DNA from: an uncultured Propionivibrio sp.
GTDB taxonomy: Bacteria > Pseudomonadota > Gammaproteobacteria > Burkholderiales > Rhodocyclaceae
Length of the DNA: 64,000 bases
Assembly: GCA_937923255.1 (NCBI GenBank)
Contig: CALAIL010000017.1
Coordinates: 7,423-71,422, forward strand
Direction: 5' to 3'
Under the pieces are notes generated by a model. It had not been told where the DNA came from. It ran no database searches and saw only the letters and a program-made list of their open reading frames with translations. Shown piece by piece: positions 1-9,083 of the stretch. The position numbers and the translations under genes are program-made. Position 1 is the first letter of the stretch. Every line of letters begins with the position of its first letter.

Positions 1-1455
1 CTTGAAGATGTGCTCGCCGGGCATGATGAGCTTGCTGTTGGCGATGTTGGCTTCCAGATAGGTTTCAAGGGCAACGGCAAACGGGCGTTTATCTTCGGCT
101 TTGGGCTGGTCGGCGTTATCCAAAACGTCTTTCAAATCGACGACCAGTTTTTCGTTAAGACGACCGGTTTCCCGCGTGGAGAGGACAACCTGCTTGCGCC
201 CGGCTACGCTGCGTGAGACGGCAAAGAATTCAATACCATCTGCCGTTTTCAGTTTCAGCGGTTCTTCCATACCTTCGGCGGGCAGCAGGCTTTCGAGCTT
301 CAGGAACTTCATACCCGCTAGCACTTTGTTAAACAACTCCATGCCGTTTTCCAGCGTTTCGCCAAAACGCACTTCTTCATCGCGCAGCGCCTCCATGATG
401 CGGGTTTGCTGCTCTTTCAGGTGCGAGTAGGCGCCGCCCATTTCCTGCACCAAATCAGGCACGAGTTTGTAGAAGAAGGGCTGCTTCTGCCCCAGCTTGT
501 AACCGTGTCGGATGGCGCGGCGGATGATGCGGCGCAGCACGTAGCCGCGGCCTTCGTTGGAGGGAATGACGCCATCCGCAATCAGAAAGGCGCAAGCGCG
601 GATGTGGTCGGCAATCACTTTCAGACTGGGCACGTCCTGGCTGTAGGGCACGCCGGTTTCGCGCGCGGCGGCCTGAATCAGTTTTTGGAACAGGTCGATT
701 TCGTAATTGCTGTGCACACCCTGCAAAATGGCGGCCACGCGCTCCAGCCCCATGCCAGTATCGACGCAGGGCGCGGGCAGTTTTGTGACACTACCGTCTT
801 CGTGCATTTCGAACTGCATGAACACGTGGTTCCAGATTTCGATGAAGCGGTCGCCGTCTTCATCGGGGCTGCCGGGCGGGCCGCCGGGGATGTGCGGGCC
901 GTGGTCGTAAAAGATTTCGCTGCACGGGCCGCAGGGGCCGGTGTCGGCCATCATCCAGAAGTTGTCGCTTTTGTATTTGCCGCCCTTGTTGTCGCCGATG
1001 CGAATCACGCGCTCGGGCGGCAGGCCGATGACTTTCGTCCAGATGTCGTAGGCCTCGTCGTCTTCGTAATAGACGGTGGCGAGCAGCTTTTCGGGCGGCA
1101 GGCCATACACCTGGGTGAGCAGCTCCCAGCCCCATTGCAGGCTTTCTTTCTTGAAGTAGTCGCCAAAGCTCCAGTTGCCCAGCATCTCGAAGAAAGTGTG
1201 GTGGCGCGCCGTGTAACCGACGCTTTCCAGGTCGTTGTGCTTACCGCCCGCGCGCAGGCAAGCCTGCACGCTGGTGGCGCGTTTGTAAGGGCGTTTGTCG
1301 GTGCCGAGAAACACGTCTTTGAACTGCACCATGCCACTGTTGGTGAACATGAGCGTGGGGTCGTTGGCGGGCACCAGCGAGCTGGAAGCGACAATCTGAT
1401 GCCCTTTGGATTCAAAAAATTTAAGGAATTTTTCGCGGATTTCAGCGCTTTTCAT
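1..1455 (-). CDS. alaS: Alanyl-tRNA synthetase, 5' part (runs off window)
   Basis: Charges tRNA-Ala in the cytoplasm. Only the first 485 codons are present; the frame leaves the window at base 1. The protein opens [20 protein letters not shown] and carries the class II motifs of the family, including [48 protein letters not shown] and [16 protein letters not shown]. After [16 protein letters not shown] (residues 366-381) the family normally reaches the LYDTYGFP motif within about 20-30 residues. Here about 100 residues intervene before GEHIFK at the window edge, so I infer an insertion of roughly 90 residues (see findings). Transcribed leftward, separately from the binding-protein gene upstream. 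Confidence 0.96.
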   Translation of the reverse strand, partial: MKSAEIREKFLKFFESKGHQIVASSSLVPANDPTLMFTNSGMVQFKDVFLGTDKRPYKRATSVQACLRAGGKHNDLESVGYTARHHTFFEMLGNWSFGDYFKKESLQWGWELLTQVYGLPPEKLLATVYYEDDEAYDIWTKVIGLPPERVIRIGDNKGGKYKSDNFWMMADTGPCGPCSEIFYDHGPHIPGGPPGSPDEDGDRFIEIWNHVFMQFEMHEDGSVTKLPAPCVDTGMGLERVAAILQGVHSNYEIDLFQKLIQAAARETGVPYSQDVPSLKVIADHIRACAFLIADGVIPSNEGRGYVLRRIIRRAIRHGYKLGQKQPFFYKLVPDLVQEMGGAYSHLKEQQTRIMEALRDEEVRFGETLENGMELFNKVLAGMKFLKLESLLPAEGMEEPLKLKTADGIEFFAVSRSVAGRKQVVLSTRETGRLNEKLVVDLKDVLDNADQPKAEDKRPFAVALETYLEANIANSKLIMPGEHIFK

Positions 1456-1619
1456 TGATTTTTTCCCGAGACGGAAGAAGGCGTTACGGAAGAAGCATAA
1501 GGGTTGCAGATGGGTTGCAGATTCTAACACTGCCGAATGGCTCCGCCCATGCCGCCCGCAGCGACGGCGCGCAGCAACCGGGCAAAAAAAGGATTAGGTC
1601 ACGCTGGCGCAGCACTAAC

Positions 1620-1647
1620 AAAAACCCCGCCTCACGGGCGGGGTTTT
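1620..1647 (-). terminator. Rho-independent terminator (reads both ways)
   Basis: A perfect 7-bp GC stem (CCCCGCC / GGCGGGG) with a small loop is flanked by A's on one side and T's on the other. It lies just past the stop of the leftward binding-protein gene and before alaS, so it should end that transcript. Confidence 0.85.
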
Positions 1648-1697
1648 CAACCCGGACGCAGCCACCAGCGAGGCGACCGGGCGAAGTAAAAGCGGGC

Positions 1698-3029
1698 TTA
1701 TTTGCGGCGCTTGCCCTTTGCCGGTGCACGTGCGCCCGCAGACGACAGCGCTTGCGTCCGCGCCACGGCGTTATCCAGCGCTTCCTTGGCCGGTTTGCGA
1801 TTCGCCCAGACGGCTTCCAGCTCCTCGTCGATCACGATACGCATTCGTTCGTTCTGCGCCGGACGCAGCTTCGGCATGACGGCATGCTGGCTCAACTGTC
1901 CTTCCGCCACGCGCAACGCCGCCATATCCTGGTTCAGCAGACGGCTGGAGGCAGTCGCCTTAGCCACGGGCGTCAGCGGCAGAAAACCGCCGGCCGTCGT
2001 CATGTTAATCTGCACTTCCGGGCTGAGCAGATAGTTCACAAACTGTGCGACACCGCGGGTTTCCGCAGGGCTGAGCTTGTCGAGCGCCCACAGTGAGGCG
2101 CCGTCGGCCAGCGTGTTTTTCGGTGCGCCATAAACATCATCGTGATACGGCAATGCAGAAACGCCCGCTTCGACCGTCTTGTTCGCCAGCAGCTGCGGAT
2201 AGAGCGAAGAGGTGCTGGTCAGCATTGCGCATTCGCCGCTGGCAAAGCGCTTATCGCCCTCGTCGCGGCGGCCGGCCGGATGGAAATAATTGGCTTTAAC
2301 CCAGGAAGCCATCATGGCGATGTGCTTGACCTGCGGCAGGCTGTTGAACGTCGGCCGACCTTTGGCATCGCTGACGCTGACGCCGTCCCAGGCGCTCAGG
2401 TTATCGATAAACACCCACACCGGCCATGAAGTCGTGAAGGGGCAGGTGACGCCCGAAGCGTACAGCGCGCCCGCCGTATCCTGCATCTGCTCCCAGGTCT
2501 TCGGCGGCGTGTCGGGATTCAGGCCCGCCTTGCGAAACGCGGCTTTGTTGATATAGAGCACCGGCGTCGAAAATGCCAGCGGTAGGGCCGACAACTGGCC
2601 GCGTCCATCGACCAGGCCTTCGCGCAAAGCAGGCGAGAGCTTACGGGCATCGAACGGGATTTTTGCCGCCTTCATGATCGCATGCAGCGGTTTGAAACGC
2701 GCACGCTGTGCGACAAACTGTTCCCGTTCGGCGCTCGTCACCAGATTCAACTGTTTGGGCGCTTCGCCCGCCGCACGGCGCACCAGCGTCACCCGCACGT
2801 CTTTATGCTGATTGTTGAAGGCATCGATCAGGGGCATGATGCGTGCCACGCGATCTTCTTCGAGCTGATGGCCGAGCGCAATTTCAGCCGGGCCGCCGGC
2901 CGGCACGGCAGCGGCCGGCGCTTTACGGGGCGCCTTGGCCTTGCCGCGCGCCGGCGCAGCAATCAGTGAGGAAGAAAAGACAAAGGCGCCCAGCGTCGTC
3001 AGCGAAATTGCCAGCCATGTTTTACGCAT
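1698..3029 (-). CDS. Extracellular solute-binding protein, UgpB-like (sugar/glycerol-phosphate ABC type)
   Basis: A 443-residue periplasmic binding protein. A Sec signal peptide (MRKTWLAISLTTLGAFVF...) ends near residue 25 and is followed by a Lys/Ala/Pro-rich linker. The body shows family-1 binding-protein features, including QLNLVTSAEREQFVAQR, LPLAFSTPVLYINKAAFRKA, PKTWEQM and FASGECAMLTSTSS, and resembles UgpB, the glycerol-3-phosphate binding protein. The C-terminus is strikingly basic (APAKGKRRK). An AAGGA Shine-Dalgarno sits before the ATG. No permease or ATPase gene is nearby, so the ligand and partner transporter cannot be read here. Ends at a strong terminator. Confidence 0.85.
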   Translation of the reverse strand: MRKTWLAISLTTLGAFVFSSSLIAAPARGKAKAPRKAPAAAVPAGGPAEIALGHQLEEDRVARIMPLIDAFNNQHKDVRVTLVRRAAGEAPKQLNLVTSAEREQFVAQRARFKPLHAIMKAAKIPFDARKLSPALREGLVDGRGQLSALPLAFSTPVLYINKAAFRKAGLNPDTPPKTWEQMQDTAGALYASGVTCPFTTSWPVWVFIDNLSAWDGVSVSDAKGRPTFNSLPQVKHIAMMASWVKANYFHPAGRRDEGDKRFASGECAMLTSTSSLYPQLLANKTVEAGVSALPYHDDVYGAPKNTLADGASLWALDKLSPAETRGVAQFVNYLLSPEVQINMTTAGGFLPLTPVAKATASSRLLNQDMAALRVAEGQLSQHAVMPKLRPAQNERMRIVIDEELEAVWANRKPAKEALDNAVARTQALSSAGARAPAKGKRRK

Positions 3030-3147
3030 TTTTTATTCCTTCAGAATGAAAGATGCCATTATAAGGACAGAGGCATCGCTTGTCCGCCCCCAAATGACAT
3101 GGCGGCGGCGTGTGCGTCGTCAGCCGGATACACTATGTCTATGCGTG

Positions 3148-3153
3148 TATAAT
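3148..3153 (+). promoter_or_regulatory. Candidate -10 box (TATAAT) for rhlE
   Basis: A consensus TATAAT preceded by TG lies 50 bp before the chosen rhlE start. No good -35 is visible at the right distance, so this could be an extended -10 promoter or chance. Confidence 0.35.
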
Positions 3154-3202
3154 CCATCGCCTATGTCTATGTATTTGCATCATTTACCTACAGGCGCTCC
3201 CG

Positions 3203-4666
3203 ATGCGGTTTGATGAACTCGGCCTCGCGCCAGAACTCCTGAAAGCCATTGCCGACGAGGGTTACACGCAGCCGACGCCGATCCAGGCGCAAGCCATCCC
3301 CATCGTACTTTCCGGACGCGATCTCATGGGCGGCGCCCAGACCGGCACCGGCAAAACAGCGGCGTTCGCGCTGCCGCTTCTGCAACGCATCCTGCCGTTC
3401 ACCAGCAACAGCCCCTCACCCGCGCGCCATCCCGTACGCGTCCTCATTCTTGCACCGACGCGTGAGCTGGCCATTCAGGTCTACGAGTCTATCGTGACTT
3501 ACGCCAGATATTTACCGATCCGCAGTCTATGCACTTTCGGCGGTGTCGACATCAAGCCGCAGATTGAGGAAATCCGCCGCGGGGTCGAAGTGCTTGTCGC
3601 CACCCCTGGCCGCCTGCTCGATCTGGTCGAGCAAAAATGCCTGAATTTTGGCCAAGTACAGGCGCTGGTGCTTGACGAAGCCGACCGCATGCTCGACATG
3701 GGCTTTATCCCCGATGTCACACGTATCATCAAACTGCTGCCCGCGCAGCGGCAAAGCCTGTTGTTCTCGGCCACTTTTTCGGAAGAAATCAAAAAGCTCG
3801 CCGACAAAATGCTCCACGCGCCGACGCTGATCGAAGTGGCACAGCGCAACACGGTATCGGAAACCATCGAACATCGCGTGCACCCGGTCGCAGCGACCGC
3901 CAAACGCGCACTGCTCGTCAAGCTGCTGCGTTCGAAAGAGTTCACGCAAGTACTGGTCTTCACACGGACGAAAATCGAGACCAACCGGCTTGCCCGGGAA
4001 CTTCAGCGGGCCGGCATCGCAGCAGATTCAATCCACGGGAACAAGAGCCAGAGCGATCGTCTGAAAGCCCTCGAATCCTTCAAGGAAGGCACGACGCATG
4101 TGCTCGTTGCCACCGACGTTGCCGCACGCGGGCTGGATATCGACGATCTGCCGCATGTCATCAACTACGAGCTGCCGCATACGCCCGAAGACTATATCCA
4201 CCGCATCGGCCGCACCGGGCGCGCCGGCAAGCATGGCACCGCCGTTTCCCTGGTCACTGCCGATGAGGTGCGCTATCTCGTCGACATCGAAAAGCTCATC
4301 AAAAAACCTATTGAGCAGATCATCATTCCCGGTTATGCGCCGGATGAGGACTATGAATACCCACCGAGCGGAAAGAAAAAACGCTCGTCGCGTACAGCCG
4401 GCCACGAGGTATCCGCTACATCATCGACGCGTGGGCGCCGTGCGATCAAGGCATCCGGGGCACCAGCGCCGATCAGCACAATCGCGCCCGACGGCTTTGA
4501 CTTCAGCAAACCCTACGAACCCAGGCAGAGCGCACCATCTGCCGCCGGGCAAACACGGGCATCCGCCGCCCCCGGCCTTGACCGGAAGCGCAAGCCGCTT
4601 GCCGCACTGTTAGGCGGTCAACGCTCGCCCAACAAGGCCAATCCTGATCAACATTCCGGCCAATAA
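3203..4666 (+). CDS. rhlE: DEAD-box ATP-dependent RNA helicase, RhlE type
   Basis: A 487-residue RNA helicase of the RhlE group, which acts in ribosome assembly and RNA turnover. Motifs appear in order: Q motif (PTPIQAQAIP), I (AQTGTGKTAAF), Ia (PTRELAIQV), TPGRLLDL, II (LDEADRMLDMGF), III (FSATF), V (ARGLDI) and VI (HRIGRTGRAGKHG). After about residue 385 comes a low-complexity Lys/Arg/Ser/Pro tail, usual for RhlE and likely RNA-binding. I start at MRFDELGLAP; the frame is open upstream to 3110, but that part is Cys/His/Ile-rich and unlike the family. Confidence 0.95.
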   Translation: MRFDELGLAPELLKAIADEGYTQPTPIQAQAIPIVLSGRDLMGGAQTGTGKTAAFALPLLQRILPFTSNSPSPARHPVRVLILAPTRELAIQVYESIVTYARYLPIRSLCTFGGVDIKPQIEEIRRGVEVLVATPGRLLDLVEQKCLNFGQVQALVLDEADRMLDMGFIPDVTRIIKLLPAQRQSLLFSATFSEEIKKLADKMLHAPTLIEVAQRNTVSETIEHRVHPVAATAKRALLVKLLRSKEFTQVLVFTRTKIETNRLARELQRAGIAADSIHGNKSQSDRLKALESFKEGTTHVLVATDVAARGLDIDDLPHVINYELPHTPEDYIHRIGRTGRAGKHGTAVSLVTADEVRYLVDIEKLIKKPIEQIIIPGYAPDEDYEYPPSGKKKRSSRTAGHEVSATSSTRGRRAIKASGAPAPISTIAPDGFDFSKPYEPRQSAPSAAGQTRASAAPGLDRKRKPLAALLGGQRSPNKANPDQHSGQ

Positions 4667-4825
4667 TCGAACCTGCGAGATTGACCGGCGGCCGGACTCT
4701 GCGCCGTTCTGACCTAGCACTTTCCGCCGTCGCCATCCAAGCCACTTCGCAAAGTCATCAAGGTTATTTTTCCGCCCTTCCCCGCGTTTTCCCGCCCTAT
4801 CCCAGCCTGGCTCGCCATCTTCCAG

Positions 4826-5668
4826 TTATTTCGCATCCATCGGCTTATGCCGCCTGGAAGATTTGGAAGTTCCCCTGCGTTTGCGGGAATCTGTCGGGCG
4901 CGTGGGCGGCGGATTCCCCACCAATTTGAGCACCGCCACCGAAACATTGTCCCCGATGCCTTGCGCCCGCACTCTTGCCTGGGCAATCAGCGCATCACAC
5001 GCCCTACGCGCGGATAGTTTGGTGACAACCAGGCCAAGCTCGGCGTCTGTAAAGTAATCCCAGAGGCCGTCCGAACACAGCAAGAAAGCGTCACCCACCC
5101 GCAGATCGTTCGCTTCTCCATAATCAATATACGGTGCTTCGATGCCGCCCAGCGAGGTCACGAGCACATTACGGCGCGGATGTTTTTCCGCCTCGTTCGG
5201 CGAAAGCAAACCATTGGCCACCAAAAATTCGACATAGGAATGATCCGTTGTCCTCGATAGCAGACGCTTCCCGCGGAAATGGTACAGGCGGCTGTCGCCA
5301 CAGTGCGCCCAAGTCGCCTTATTGGATTGCAGCAGCAGCATCACGGCCGTACTGTGCGGATCTTTTTCATTGACGAAGCGCAAGGCTTTGATCAGCATGT
5401 GCGCTTCGTTAATATTGGCTTCGAACAGCTGTTGCGGCGATTCATGGCGTACAAAATAACGCTCGAAATTGCCGCGTGCCGTATGGATGACCTGCTGTGC
5501 GGCAAGCGCCCCGCCGGCATGACCGCCCATGCCATCCGCCACAACGGCCAGCACAAGGTCACCGCTCGGGTGCGAAAGCAGGACCACACGATCCTGTTGT
5601 TCGGCGCGGTCGCCCTGATGCTGCGCAACACAGGCATCAATACTAATCGCCGTCTGCTTTTTTAACAT
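4826..5668 (-). CDS. PP2C-family serine/threonine protein phosphatase (Stp1/PrpC type)
   Basis: A 280-residue metal-dependent protein phosphatase of the cytoplasm. It shows the metal-site motifs VVADGMGGHAGG, HCGDSRLYHF, LLCSDGLWDYF and GDNVSVAVL. The last 30 residues form a basic Arg/Lys/Ser tail outside the fold. No Hanks-type kinase gene is adjacent, so its substrates are unknown. It is transcribed away from the adenosyltransferase at 5788, leaving a 119-bp divergent gap. Confidence 0.93.
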   Translation of the reverse strand: MLKKQTAISIDACVAQHQGDRAEQQDRVVLLSHPSGDLVLAVVADGMGGHAGGALAAQQVIHTARGNFERYFVRHESPQQLFEANINEAHMLIKALRFVNEKDPHSTAVMLLLQSNKATWAHCGDSRLYHFRGKRLLSRTTDHSYVEFLVANGLLSPNEAEKHPRRNVLVTSLGGIEAPYIDYGEANDLRVGDAFLLCSDGLWDYFTDAELGLVVTKLSARRACDALIAQARVRAQGIGDNVSVAVLKLVGNPPPTRPTDSRKRRGTSKSSRRHKPMDAK

Positions 5669-5787
5669 CTTCCTGCATATTCCATTGAGTCGGTATCCGC
5701 ACCGACGCCTTCCGCTATAATCAGATCACGGTATGAGACACCGCTTTTTTCTACCGTCTTCCATCTATTTTCCTTGGGAATAGTCCT

Positions 5788-6348
5788 ATGAGCAACCGTC
5801 TCTCACAAATTGTCACCCGTACCGGCGATGCCGGCACCACTGGCCTCGGCGATGGGTCGCGCGTCCCCAAAGACTGCCAGCGCATCGATGTCATCGGCGA
5901 GGTTGATGAACTCAACTCGACGCTGGGCGTACTGCTTGCCGAAGATCTGCCGGAAACCATCCGCCAGCCCTTGCTGCAAGTGCAGAACGATCTGTTTGAT
6001 CTGGGCGGTGAAATTTCCATCCCCGGCTATGCCACCATCGGCGAGACGCACATTCTGCGCCTCGAACAACTGGTCGCCGACTTTAACGCCGAACTGCCGC
6101 CGCTCAAGGAATTCATTCTGCCCGGCGGCACGCGTGCCGCAGCGCTGGCGCACCTTGTCCGCTCGGTTTGCCGCCGCGTTGAACGCCGCGTCGTCAGTCT
6201 CGGCAACAACGAGCCGCTTTCCGAATACGCGCGCAAATACCTCAACCGCCTATCCGATCTGATGTTCGTCCTCGGTCGCACGCTGAACCGGGCCTCCGGC
6301 CGCGGCGACGTACTCTGGGTTCAGCACAAGCCCGCCGCAAAACCATAA
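5788..6348 (+). CDS. pduO: Cob(I)alamin adenosyltransferase, PduO type
   Basis: Transfers the adenosyl group of ATP to cob(I)alamin to make adenosylcobalamin. The 186-residue length fits single-domain PduO/MMAB enzymes. The ATP-binding N-terminus TRTGDAGTTGLGDGSRV, the GEVDELNS helix, FILPGGTRAAA, the RRVERR basic helix and YLNRLSDLMFVLGR are all present. No B12 riboswitch or other cobalamin gene is visible around it, so it may serve salvage or an adenosylcobalamin enzyme elsewhere. A TATAAT lies about 70 bp upstream, without a good -35. Confidence 0.94.
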   Translation: MSNRLSQIVTRTGDAGTTGLGDGSRVPKDCQRIDVIGEVDELNSTLGVLLAEDLPETIRQPLLQVQNDLFDLGGEISIPGYATIGETHILRLEQLVADFNAELPPLKEFILPGGTRAAALAHLVRSVCRRVERRVVSLGNNEPLSEYARKYLNRLSDLMFVLGRTLNRASGRGDVLWVQHKPAAKP

Positions 6349-6701
6349 CGGCGACACAGCGCCCAAGCCGCCTGCCGGTTCAACAACCGTGCTGGCGGCA
6401 ATCCACTTCATCCGGAAAATAACGCGCACAAAATTCAAATCGTATCTGCGGGTCGGCACCCCTTCAGAAATACGGTAAAAGCGCTCGCGGATTCACTGCA
6501 GCACGCGGCCATGATAGGCCGGATAAGCGAGACCCTGCCCCAGAACCATTTAGCAGCACGCACCCAGCACAGTAAAATCGCGCACCTCGACCCGACCCCT
6601 GACGAAAATAGGGGCGCATAATCGTCAAGAGACGGCGCGAGCGTAAAGCGCCTGCAATTTTGCTGGACAGTATGGATGTCCTGTCCGGGCCTACATTGCT
6701 T
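6349..6701. other. Intergenic 353 bp between convergent genes
   Basis: No credible gene. It holds two weak inverted repeats, GGCGC...GCGCC (6634-6652) and GGACAG...CTGTCC (6665-6686). Either could help end transcription from the flotillin operon or from pduO, but neither has a convincing U-tract. Confidence 0.5.
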
Positions 6702-8372
6702 CTAGCGTTTCTTTGACGGTGAATTGTCTTCCTTGGGCGATGGCGCAATCTCCTGACGTACCGCCTCAACCAGACCATTGAGGTCGCCGCCTTTCATACC
6801 GATCTCGCCTAATACGGCATCGAGAATCGGCTGCTGCGCACGATAAGCCAACGCCGCCGAAACCGCCTGCTCGGCAAGATTGCCGCTGCCGGTAGAAGCC
6901 GCTTCGCCCGCCGCGCCGCGGCCGCCACGATTCAGGCCGTCGACCTGCACAATCTTGATACCGTCGATTTTTTCCATCGGCTTCACCGACGCCATAATGA
7001 TTCCGGGCAAGGCGTCGAGCAGCTTCATCTTGATTTGCATGGCAATCTGCTCGGCCGCCAGCGTATTCAGTGCGGCATTGCGCATTTCGATGCCGTTGGC
7101 CTCGACCTGATACTGAACCTGCTGCGCCTCGGCTTTGATCTTGACCGCCTCGGCATGATTTTCTGCGGCATCTTTTTCCGCCTCGGCCGCAATGCGAATG
7201 CCGATAGCGCCCTGTTGCGCCGTCTGCTCAGCAGCGACGATAGCAATCTGCTTTTCGCGCTCGGCAATCGCCACTTCGCGCGCCGTCTTAACCTCTTCCT
7301 CGGCGCGCGCGGCCAAAGCGCGCGCTTCATTGGCCTGCTTTTCGGCCTCAGACTGCGCCTTCGATTTCTCGGCGATAGAGATCAGTTTGTCCTGATCGGC
7401 AAGCGTCGTCCGCTTTTCCTGTTCGATCTTCGCTACCTTCACTTCACGGTCGGCCTCAATCTGGCGCTGTTGAACCGCACGATCCTTTTCAACCTCGGCC
7501 TCCTGCACCAAACGTTCGGCGTCAATCTTGGCCTGCTTCGCCTCGCGCTCGCGCTGCGCCGTCACTGCCGCCACTTCAGCCGCTTGCTGGGCATGGCGCT
7601 CTGCCACCTCTTGTTGCTGCTGCAAGGTGGCAAATGTCTCTTCCTTTTCGATATTGAGCTTGAGCTGGGTCGCCTCGTAGTTTTTCTGGGCGATCGCCAC
7701 CGACGTATCCTGTTCGATTTCGTTGCGCTCCTTGGCGCGTTGCTGCGTCTGTTGCGTCAGCTTGGTCAGGCCTTCGGCATCAAAAGCGTTCTGGGCATCA
7801 AAGAATTTGATCGGTGTCTGGTCAAGACGGGTCAGGCTGACCGATTCAAGTTCCAGGCCATTTTTCAGCAAATCCTCGGAGACGGCATTCTGCACCGCCT
7901 GAATGAAATCGGCGCGCTTGTCGAGCAACTGGTGCATGCTCATCGAAACCGCCGCGGCGCGCAGCGCATCGACGAACTTGTCTTCGACCAGCTCCTTCAG
8001 CGAATTGGGCGCCATGGTTCGTTGCCCCAGCGTTTGCGCTGCATTGGCAACGCCTTCCGAACTGGGGATGACGCGCACAAAGAAGGCGGCGACGGCGTCG
8101 ACACGCAGACGATCAAGCGTAATCAGGCTATCCGCTCCGGCGCGGGACGCTTCGAGCTTGAGGGTATTCATATTGATGTGCACGATCTCATGGAAGACCG
8201 GAAGCACAATGGCGCCACCGTCCATGACGACCTTTTGTCCACCCAGCCCCGTCCGCACAAAAGCCAGCTCCTTCGAAGCGCGCTGATAAAGGCGCGAAAG
8301 CACTAAACCGACAAGCAGCAGGCCGACGAGAATGGCGACGGCCAGAACAACGATCGTGACGAGATTCATCAT
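6702..8372 (-). CDS. yqiK: Flotillin/YqiK family SPFH-domain membrane protein
   Basis: A 556-residue flotillin-like scaffold of the inner membrane. An N-terminal membrane segment (about residues 5-27, VTIVVLAVAILVGLLLVGLV) is followed by an SPFH/Band-7 domain (about 30-210). A long Ala/Glu/Lys/Gln coiled coil spans about 215-440, and a short C-terminal flotillin region ends in a charged tail. The start is ATGATG; an AAGGGAG just upstream fits the second ATG (8369) at least as well. It is the last gene of an operon with yqiJ and a pspA homologue, the known YqiJ-YqiK partnership. Members of the family organise membrane microdomains; the specific role here is inferred. Confidence 0.93.
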   Translation of the reverse strand: MMNLVTIVVLAVAILVGLLLVGLVLSRLYQRASKELAFVRTGLGGQKVVMDGGAIVLPVFHEIVHINMNTLKLEASRAGADSLITLDRLRVDAVAAFFVRVIPSSEGVANAAQTLGQRTMAPNSLKELVEDKFVDALRAAAVSMSMHQLLDKRADFIQAVQNAVSEDLLKNGLELESVSLTRLDQTPIKFFDAQNAFDAEGLTKLTQQTQQRAKERNEIEQDTSVAIAQKNYEATQLKLNIEKEETFATLQQQQEVAERHAQQAAEVAAVTAQREREAKQAKIDAERLVQEAEVEKDRAVQQRQIEADREVKVAKIEQEKRTTLADQDKLISIAEKSKAQSEAEKQANEARALAARAEEEVKTAREVAIAEREKQIAIVAAEQTAQQGAIGIRIAAEAEKDAAENHAEAVKIKAEAQQVQYQVEANGIEMRNAALNTLAAEQIAMQIKMKLLDALPGIIMASVKPMEKIDGIKIVQVDGLNRGGRGAAGEAASTGSGNLAEQAVSAALAYRAQQPILDAVLGEIGMKGGDLNGLVEAVRQEIAPSPKEDNSPSKKR

Positions 8373-8427
8373 AGCTCCCTTAAAAACTGGTTATGAAATC
8401 AACGCAAATTTCCCTGCATCAGTGGTT

Positions 8428-9066
8428 TTACAACAACTCCGGATGCGGATTGGCAATCACCAGAAAACGCGAACCGGAAATCTGTTTGACCAGCAGCACC
8501 GATTCACCGGAATTGAGCGAAACATCTTCGCCATCCGGCTCGACATGGACATAGAGCGTCCGGCCGTGTGCATTTTTGACCCGCGCCTGCGCAGGATACC
8601 CTTTGCGCGCCGTGCCGTTGATGATGACCGCCACATGCCCGACCAGATTTTCCAGCGGCTCGGCGCTACTTTCGTCGTAGGGGACGAGGCGGGCAATGGC
8701 TGCGGCAGAAATCCGCACAACCGGCAGGGCGCCGCAAAAGGCGGCGACCGCCGCGACGAAACTCGGCAAATAGAAGCCAAACAATGCCTGAACGAGGCCA
8801 TTGAGCACAAAACCAAGTACCGAGAATGCCGTCAGCAAGATGGCGAAAATAATCAACACCGGCACCTTGCCAACATGCAGCCAGCCAAGCCATGCGTCGA
8901 AAAAGCCGGCGCTCTCACCCACCGATGGATCGGGGATCAGCTCGTCGAGCCAGCCCGAAAGGCTGAAGCCAAGCAATAGCGCCAGCCCCTCGATCACTGC
9001 CAGGGCAATCAACAACATGAGCGCCAGCAGAAAAGGCCAGGATTGCGGGACAAAAAAGAGTTCCAT
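8428..9066 (-). CDS. yqiJ: YqiJ-like inner-membrane protein with NfeD/OB-type C-terminal domain
   Basis: A 212-residue membrane protein. Hydrophobic stretches at about residues 10-38, 68-95 and 97-125 are predicted helices. The soluble C-terminus (about 140-212) is rich in Gly and Val and holds LVGHVAVIINGTARKGYPAQ and SGESVLLVKQISGSRFLVI, an OB-fold pattern seen in NfeD-type partners of flotillins. It sits 55 bp before yqiK and 17 bp after the PspA-like gene, so all three should be co-transcribed and cooperate at the membrane. Confidence 0.88.
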   Translation of the reverse strand: MELFFVPQSWPFLLALMLLIALAVIEGLALLLGFSLSGWLDELIPDPSVGESAGFFDAWLGWLHVGKVPVLIIFAILLTAFSVLGFVLNGLVQALFGFYLPSFVAAVAAFCGALPVVRISAAAIARLVPYDESSAEPLENLVGHVAVIINGTARKGYPAQARVKNAHGRTLYVHVEPDGEDVSLNSGESVLLVKQISGSRFLVIANPHPELL

Positions 9067-9083
9067 CGCAACTTCCGGTCAGG

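Noticed and set aside
1..360. AlaRS insertion as an intein
   Set aside because: No N-terminal cysteine/serine splice start, no TxxH block and no C-terminal HN motif; it is also too short.
406..1458. A 350-codon rightward open frame across the alaS start
   Set aside because: It is the mirror of alaS: the leftward frame has all class II synthetase motifs, while the rightward peptide has none. High GC favours long open frames on the opposite strand.
5669..5787. Cobalamin riboswitch upstream of the adenosyltransferase
   Set aside because: The gap is only 119 bp and contains no conserved riboswitch core.
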